From contig JABDIN010000087.1 in assembly GCA_013003715.1 (NCBI GenBank), positions 1-59,609 of the forward strand: a stretch of DNA of 59,609 nt. Reading direction: 5' to 3'. The notes beneath the pieces are model-generated. The model had not been told where the DNA came from and did not search any database. It saw only the letters and a list, made by a program, of their open reading frames with translations. This DNA comes from Desulfobacteraceae bacterium (GTDB lineage: Bacteria > Desulfobacterota > Desulfobacteria > Desulfobacterales > Desulfosarcinaceae). Of this stretch, positions 55,115 through 59,609 are shown piece by piece. A program made the translations under genes and the position numbers. Position 1 is the stretch's first letter. Every line of letters begins with the position of its first letter.

Positions 55115-56254
55115 ATGATGAAAAATAATCCATTCGCTTATACGAATTACGTTTCCGGAGATTCTTTTTGCAACCGATTTTCAGAAGTCGCGGAAATGAT
55201 AAATTTCGCGACAGGCTCTCAAAATATCCTAATGTATTCTCATCGGCGTTATGGAAAGACATCTCTGATACATCAATTATATCGTGAAATTAAGGCCGAG
55301 AATCTGCCATTAACCTGTATTTATGTCGGACTATACGGGACGCTCCACGAACGCGATTTTATATCACGGTGTTTTCAGGCGCTATCTCAAGTTGAAACCA
55401 ATTTTGAGCGTTTGATGAAAGGTGTCGGTAAGACGTTCAGGCAGTTGCGATTAAAGGCGGATTTTGATCCCAACACCGGCGCGGTATCACTGACACCTTC
55501 CTTTGATCAACGAACAGACACCGACTTCTATCTGGACGAAATAATGTCCATCTTCGAAAAATATTCCCTAAGAAAAAGGATAGTTGTAGCATTTGATGAA
55601 TTCCAGGAAGTGGGCAATTATGGTCTGCCCAATTTTGAAGCCAAATTACGCTCCCACATCGAACGACATCAACGCATTTGTTATATTTTCAGCGGAAGTC
55701 AACGGCATATGCTGTCGGAAATGTTTAACCGAAAAAGCCGTGCTTTCTATAAACTGGCAGACAGTTTTCCCATTGGAAAAATACGGACCGAGCACTATGT
55801 GCCATGGGCCCGTAATTTGTTCAGTAGGAGCGGAATTGATATTGGGCTTGAATGTATAACGGACATTGTAAGTCGATTCGACAATCACCCGATGTACATC
55901 CAGCAATTTCTTTTTCATTTGTGGAACAATCTGGTCATGCATAAAAAATCAGTATCAACGGAATTAATCAATACCATTGAGAAGGATATTATTGAAAAGC
56001 ACCAGGCAGAGTATGAAACCTTGTGGGTGAATCTGACCCAGAACCAAAAAAAAATATTAAAGCTGGTGGTTTTAAACGATGGGAAAAATTTGTTTTCATC
56101 ACAGGCGCTAATCGAGGTTGAACTGAAAACAGCCTCTTCGGTCACAAAGGGATTGGAGGCATTGTTGAAAAAAGAAATTATATCGAAAAACGGCGGCTAT
56201 ACGATTCAGGATGTAATTTTTAAAAAGTGGCTTATTAAAAATCTGCACCTCTAA
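55115..56254 (+). CDS. ATPase_2-like AAA/STAND protein with winged helix
   Basis: A 379-residue P-loop ATPase. Walker A is HRRYGKTSLIHQL (about residues 43-55) and Walker B RIVVAFDEFQEV. YIFSGSQRHMLSEMF forms the sensor region. The C-terminal third ends in a winged helix (LTQNQKKILKLVVLNDGKNLFSSQALIEV, then GLEALLKKEIISKNGGYTIQD). This layout is that of the archaeal-type ATPase_2 family, which occurs sporadically in bacteria and is often acquired laterally. A second ATG directly after the first could also be used. The role is unknown; DNA binding is likely from the wHTH. Confidence 0.8.
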   Translation: MMKNNPFAYTNYVSGDSFCNRFSEVAEMINFATGSQNILMYSHRRYGKTSLIHQLYREIKAENLPLTCIYVGLYGTLHERDFISRCFQALSQVETNFERLMKGVGKTFRQLRLKADFDPNTGAVSLTPSFDQRTDTDFYLDEIMSIFEKYSLRKRIVVAFDEFQEVGNYGLPNFEAKLRSHIERHQRICYIFSGSQRHMLSEMFNRKSRAFYKLADSFPIGKIRTEHYVPWARNLFSRSGIDIGLECITDIVSRFDNHPMYIQQFLFHLWNNLVMHKKSVSTELINTIEKDIIEKHQAEYETLWVNLTQNQKKILKLVVLNDGKNLFSSQALIEVELKTASSVTKGLEALLKKEIISKNGGYTIQDVIFKKWLIKNLHL

Positions 56255-56349
56255 ATCTCCAGTTCCAGTGAGAATATGCAAGAAATTGGAGATCCGAGTG
56301 AGCTCGTTAAATGGTTAAACGGTGTATTGTTAAAATCGTGAAGGCTGTT

Positions 56350-56437
56350 GCGGGTACCCACGAGGGGCACCCCTACAGGTGTGGGATTGTTCCGGTGATT
56401 GGGGATTTATTGTAGGGGCAACCCTTGTGGTTGCCCG
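56350..56437. repeat. Two hairpin repeats in inverted orientation
   Basis: CGGGTACCCACGAGGGGCAC runs on into CCCTACAG (56350-56378), then TGTAGGGGCAACCCTTGTGG runs on into TTGCCCG (56411-56437). They face each other between the ATPase gene and the FAD oxidoreductase gene. Confidence 0.7.
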
Positions 56438-56449
56438 TTTTTTCGCCTT

Positions 56450-57715
56450 CTATGGTGCCGGTTGCAGCAGGTGTCCCATGAGGATGTGGTGCCACGAATG
56501 GGCGGCGGCGGTCGGGGTTAGCTGGTTTATTTTCTTTCTCAGGCGGTTCATATCGTCCTTTCGCCACATGGCCCCAATGAAAAAACCGATGTCGTCGGCA
56601 TATTGGCCGATGGCCTGGCCGCCTGCCACCTTCCCGTCCAGCAGAACGATGCGCAGGTAGTCTCCTCCGTTTTCCTTTTCGATCAATTCCTTGTCGCCTA
56701 GTATGCAATCGGTTGCCCGCATGGTTTTGCCGAAGGTGACGGCATGGGTGTCGAAAAAATGGGCGCGGGCAAATGCATAGGCGCCCAGGTACTTGATATG
56801 ATCACCCAGAATGTTTCGGGCCACGATCTGTCCCTGCTCAATGGCGTTGTGTTTGAGCTGAAACATGGCCACTTCGCCGGTGCAGGCGTCCACGGTTTCA
56901 ACGCAATCCCCGCAGGCATATATATCCGATACGGAAGTCCTCATATACCGGTCGACCTGGATGCCCCGCTCGGTTGCAATATTGGCGGTTCTGGCCAGGC
57001 CTACGCCGGGAACCACACCAGTGGCGACCACAACCGTTGAACACTTGATTTCCCGTTTGTCGGTGACAACACCGGAAACCCGCTTATTGCCATTGATTTT
57101 GAGAACTTTTTCATTGGTATACACGTTAATGCCGTGGCTCTCCATGGCGGTTTCCAGTCTTTTGGCCGTGGGTTCGTCAAACAGGGCCGGCAGAATCCAT
57201 CCCATCAATTCAATGACATGCACCTCATAGCCTTTTTTCTTTAACGCCTCAGCCGCCTCGATGCCAATGGCACCTGAACCGATGACCACTGCGCATTTGC
57301 CCTTGTGCGCTTTCAGCCGTTGGGTTTCATGCAATTGTTTGCAACTGAAAACGCCTTTTTTATCGATGCCGTCGATGGGGGGGATGAACAGGTCGCCGCC
57401 GTGGGCCAGCACCAGTTTGTCGTAGCCGAGTTTTTCGCCGTTTTCGGTGATGACGGTTTTCTTGTCCGGACGGATGGAAGCCACTTTGTTATTGTACTTC
57501 ACATCGATGCCGTTCTTTACATAATCCCTTTTTTGTTTTCTGAAGACGTCCCTTCGCCGGCAATCGCCTCCCAGATAGTATGGTAACGAGCATGGATCAT
57601 ATTCCGGAACCGCCTCAGCGGATACAATGCATATTTCTGTTTCCCTGCAGCGCTCCCGGATTGAGAAGGCGACTTCATTACCTGCAATTCCATTTCCGAT
57701 AATCAAGACTTTCAT
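56450..57715 (-). CDS. FAD/NAD-dependent oxidoreductase of the AOR locus
   Basis: A pyridine-nucleotide-disulfide-type reductase of 421 residues. I chose the ATG giving MKVLIIGNGIAGNEVA. Two Rossmann motifs are visible: IIGNGIAGNE (FAD) and VIGSGAIGIEAAE (NAD(P)H). ATGVVPGVGLA and DIYACGDCVE complete the FAD site. A Cys in YDPCSLPYYLGG lies where CoA-disulfide reductase/NADH oxidase carry their redox Cys. With the polyferredoxin directly upstream and AOR divergently placed it resembles the AorC-like NADH:ferredoxin partner known from multi-subunit aldehyde oxidoreductases. That complex assignment is inferred. Confidence 0.86.
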   Translation of the reverse strand: MKVLIIGNGIAGNEVAFSIRERCRETEICIVSAEAVPEYDPCSLPYYLGGDCRRRDVFRKQKRDYVKNGIDVKYNNKVASIRPDKKTVITENGEKLGYDKLVLAHGGDLFIPPIDGIDKKGVFSCKQLHETQRLKAHKGKCAVVIGSGAIGIEAAEALKKKGYEVHVIELMGWILPALFDEPTAKRLETAMESHGINVYTNEKVLKINGNKRVSGVVTDKREIKCSTVVVATGVVPGVGLARTANIATERGIQVDRYMRTSVSDIYACGDCVETVDACTGEVAMFQLKHNAIEQGQIVARNILGDHIKYLGAYAFARAHFFDTHAVTFGKTMRATDCILGDKELIEKENGGDYLRIVLLDGKVAGGQAIGQYADDIGFFIGAMWRKDDMNRLRKKINQLTPTAAAHSWHHILMGHLLQPAP

Positions 57716-57769
57716 GTTGTTTATTCCCATTTCACGTTACGGGCTTCAATGGTCACTGGTCGGGTGAAC

Positions 57770-58273
57770 TTATCCACCGGTTTTATAAGGATATATTTTC
57801 CGGCCCCCGTTTGCCCGCTCCCTAACTATTGCGGCGGTCAAACGGCCGCTTTTGGCCAAAGTCAGGGCGCCTTCGGTTGCACAGGCCGTAATGCACCAGG
57901 GGCCTGTCTCATCATCCGCGCACATGTCGCAGGTCATGGTTTGTCCGGTGTAGGGATTTGCTGCCGGACTGCCCACCGGACAGATATAGATGCATGCCCG
58001 GCATCCGATACACACATCCGTGTCGGTCGAAATGGTGCCATTGGTCTGCCGGGTCCGCGCATTCATGGGACAGACTTTTATGCAAGGGGCTTTTTCACAG
58101 GCCATGCAGATAACCGGTACATTCAAATCCTGGGATTCAAACCGGCGGATCCGGATTCTGGATAGAGCCGGGTCAATCCTGCTGTGGTGTTTCATTGCAC
58201 ATGCAATGGTGCAACGCGCGCACCCCGTGCATTTTTGGGGATCGATCAGTAATTGTTCACGCCTTGGTTCCAT
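57770..58273 (-). CDS. Polyferredoxin (four [4Fe-4S]) of the AOR locus
   Basis: A 167-residue iron-sulfur protein. I chose the ATG giving MEPRREQLLIDPQKC. Four cysteine groups are visible: CTGCARCTIAC, CMACEKAPCIKVCP, CIGCRACIYICP and CDMCADDETGPWCITAC. This is the DMSO-reductase-subunit-B-like ferredoxin type that accompanies tungsten AORs. It lies 54 bp upstream of the FAD oxidoreductase on the same strand. It probably moves electrons from AOR to the FAD subunit. Confidence 0.92.
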   Translation of the reverse strand: MEPRREQLLIDPQKCTGCARCTIACAMKHHSRIDPALSRIRIRRFESQDLNVPVICMACEKAPCIKVCPMNARTRQTNGTISTDTDVCIGCRACIYICPVGSPAANPYTGQTMTCDMCADDETGPWCITACATEGALTLAKSGRLTAAIVRERANGGRKIYPYKTGG

Positions 58274-58361
58274 GGTGTGGCTGCCTCCGCCGATCAACGG
58301 ATGTCGATTTGCCGGTTTTCAGTCGAATTAATGCCAGAGAGAAGAATATAATTGCTAATAA

Positions 58362-58414
58362 TTCACTATAATGAACTTGAGTAGATGTATAATATGGATT
58401 GATCCGGGTGTCAA
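58362..58414 (-). promoter_or_regulatory. Polyferredoxin promoter with operator (left)
   Basis: On the minus strand TTGACA (plus 58409-58414) and TATACA (58386-58391) are separated by 17 bp. Downstream of the -10 box lies TTCACTATAATGAA (58362-58375), 13 of 14 bases identical to the palindrome at 58490. It is placed to block the start of transcription, about 90 bases before the polyferredoxin ATG. Confidence 0.7.
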
Positions 58415-58457
58415 ACAGAAAAAGTCCTTTTTGAAGGTCATTCTTGGTAATTATTCT

Positions 58458-58503
58458 TGACAACTAAAAATGCCCTGATATAGTAAATTTCACTATAGTG
58501 AAT
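58458..58503 (+). promoter_or_regulatory. AOR-side promoter with operator (right)
   Basis: TTGACA (58458-58463) is followed after 16 bp by TATAGT (58480-58485). The perfect 14-bp palindrome TTCACTATAGTGAA (58490-58503) covers the predicted start of transcription. It controls the zinc-ribbon and AOR genes. The same palindrome stands behind the divergent promoter, so one repressor probably controls both arms. No regulator gene is visible in the window. Confidence 0.72.
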
Positions 58504-58540
58504 TATTTATGGTGCAAATTTTAAAAACAGGAGATTCATT

Positions 58541-58819
58541 ATGTCCGGCGACAACGAGAAGTTTTCTGCATCGGAATCGCTCAGAAAGACAAGAACTTTC
58601 GGTAAGGTCCGATGCCACAATCCGAGCTGTATGGGGCGGTTGACACCCGAACCCGGCAGCCAGCAGATTTCATGTCCGACTTGCGGTATGACCTACCGGC
58701 TTTTCTGGGTGACACCGGAGCTGCCCAGAATTCGCGGCCCGGTCTGGGAGGTGAACCGGAAATTAGCCGAGGAAACCCTGGCCAAAAAAACAGGTGCATC
58801 CGTTGACACAGTCAAATAG
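58541..58819 (+). CDS. Small zinc-ribbon protein upstream of AOR
   Basis: A 92-residue soluble protein. Two cysteine pairs, VRCHNPSC and ISCPTCG, form a likely zinc ribbon (about residues 25-49); a GMTYRLFWVTPELPRIRGPVW segment follows. The ribosome-binding site is AGGAGA. It lies 27 bp before the AOR gene and is presumably co-transcribed. AOR clusters often carry a small partner such as a ThiS/MoaD-like protein, but this one does not look like that. The function is unknown. Confidence 0.72.
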   Translation: MSGDNEKFSASESLRKTRTFGKVRCHNPSCMGRLTPEPGSQQISCPTCGMTYRLFWVTPELPRIRGPVWEVNRKLAEETLAKKTGASVDTVK

Positions 58820-58846
58820 CAAGGATAGCAATGGAGGTAACACACC

Positions 58847-59609
58847 ATGGCATTGGATCGAAAAATAGCATACATTGATCTCACCACCGGTAAAACTGAG
58901 ATCAAACCCATTCCGCTGGAACTCAGAAAAAAATACATGGGCGGTCGCGGCCTGGACGCTTATCTGCTCTACAATCACGCACCCAAAGGCTGTGATCCGC
59001 TGGGACCTGAAAACCCACTCATCATCAGCGGTGGTCTCCTGACCGCAACACTGGCGTCCGCCACGGCGCGAACCCATATTATGGCCAAGTCCCCGTTGAC
59101 CAATCTGCTTGGCAGCTGCAACATGGGCGGTTTTTTTGCACCGGAACTGGCCTGGGCCGGATTTCATCATCTGGTGATTAAGGGCAAGGCGGACAAACCG
59201 GTTTATCTCTGGATTAATAACGGTGAAATAGAAATCCGTGACGCTTCAAATCTATGGGGCAGGACAACCACGGATACCCAATGGGCCATTCGCAAAGAAC
59301 TGGGCGATGAAGAGATCAAAAGTGCCGTGATCGGCCCGGCCGGTGAAAATCTGGTGCGGTATGCCTGCGTAATGACCGGGATTAAGAACGCCGGCGGACG
59401 CACCGGCATGGGGTGTGTGATGGGCTCGAAAAACCTCAAGGCGGTGGCTGCACGCGGCACCATGGACATTAATATCGCCCATCCAATAGATGCACTGGAG
59501 CACAATAAGAAATTCATCGACCAGATCACCAGTGCCAAGGTCAACAAGGTACAGGGCGCACTGGGAACCCCCTTCATCTGGGGTGCAACCAATTGCTGGG
59601 GGGGTGTCC
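58847..59609 (+). CDS. aor: Aldehyde:ferredoxin oxidoreductase, 3' end outside window
   Basis: The N-terminal 254 residues of a tungsten/molybdenum AOR-family enzyme, open to the last base of the window. The start MALDRKIAYIDLTTGKTEI, the motif KYMGGRGLDAYLLY and AKSPLTNLLGSCNMGGFFAPEL are characteristic. KNAGGRTGMGCVMGSKNLKAVA belongs to the bis-pterin-binding domain. The [4Fe-4S] cysteines expected after residue ~280 lie outside. A GGAGG ribosome-binding site precedes the ATG. The enzyme oxidises aldehydes to acids, or works in reverse, with ferredoxin. The exact substrate cannot be told from this part. Confidence 0.95.
   Translation, partial: MALDRKIAYIDLTTGKTEIKPIPLELRKKYMGGRGLDAYLLYNHAPKGCDPLGPENPLIISGGLLTATLASATARTHIMAKSPLTNLLGSCNMGGFFAPELAWAGFHHLVIKGKADKPVYLWINNGEIEIRDASNLWGRTTTDTQWAIRKELGDEEIKSAVIGPAGENLVRYACVMTGIKNAGGRTGMGCVMGSKNLKAVAARGTMDINIAHPIDALEHNKKFIDQITSAKVNKVQGALGTPFIWGATNCWGGV

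Overview
The window looks like a chromosomal segment of an anaerobic deltaproteobacterium (Desulfobacterota), most likely of the Desulfobacterales type. This is an inference from three things: a tungsten/molybdenum aldehyde:ferredoxin oxidoreductase (AOR) cluster, a cytosolic molybdopterin formate dehydrogenase with NuoE/NuoF-like partners, and many interspersed palindromic repeats. No sulfate-reduction gene, rRNA or tRNA lies here, so the assignment is not proven. Gene density is moderate, with many monocistronic genes on both strands.

Layout. 1-5.8 kb: a hybrid histidine kinase cut by the window edge, an orphan RHS C-terminal module with a probable membrane immunity protein, a decayed IS200/RAYT-type transposase, and a VapBC-like toxin-antitoxin pair with a palindromic operator. 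6-14.4 kb: a solute-binding protein, leuC-leuD (leucine synthesis), trmO (tRNA t6A methylation), a MarR regulator followed by an RND/MMPL exporter, and a MIF-like tautomerase. 14.5-18.1 kb: an outer-membrane protein that fuses a degenerate peptidase-like module, a beta-propeller-like module and a beta-barrel, then a MESH1-like alarmone hydrolase. 18.3-26.6 kb: a decaying defence island. It holds a fusion of the 5' part of hsdR to the 3' half of hsdS, a DuOB-like/DUF488 convergent pair, an intact hsdM, fragments of mrr and rhuM, and a SNF2 helicase with two SWIM fingers.

26.8-34.8 kb: a rubrerythrin remnant, an iron-sulfur flavoprotein-type reductase, a beta-helix lipoprotein, a large SEC-C protein, an MFS carrier, an O-methyltransferase and small proteins. 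35.2-40.5 kb: formate dehydrogenase alpha with NuoF- and NuoE-like subunits, preceded by a seven-helix membrane protein. 41.2-46.0 kb: a GH13 glycosidase, an L,D-transpeptidase-like lipoprotein and a secreted esterase-like hydrolase with an EF-hand. 46.4-49.8 kb: a membrane-anchored two-domain Clp ATPase whose C-terminus resembles peptide release factor 2 without its GGQ catalytic domain. This is the most unusual gene in the window. 49.9-56.3 kb: a second solute-binding protein, an HNH nuclease, adenosine deaminase, recQ and an ATPase_2-like protein. 56.4-59.6 kb: a divergent AOR locus. An FAD oxidoreductase and a polyferredoxin lie on one strand, a zinc-ribbon protein and AOR (cut by the window end) on the other, and two near-identical 14-bp palindromes sit just downstream of two facing promoters.

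Two repeat families recur in the intergenic spaces: a roughly 160-bp element whose arms are built from 9-bp units ending in CACGAA, and a 25-30 bp hairpin repeat (GTAGGGGC.ACCCC-type). They often occur together and one hairpin copy supplies the recQ stop codon.
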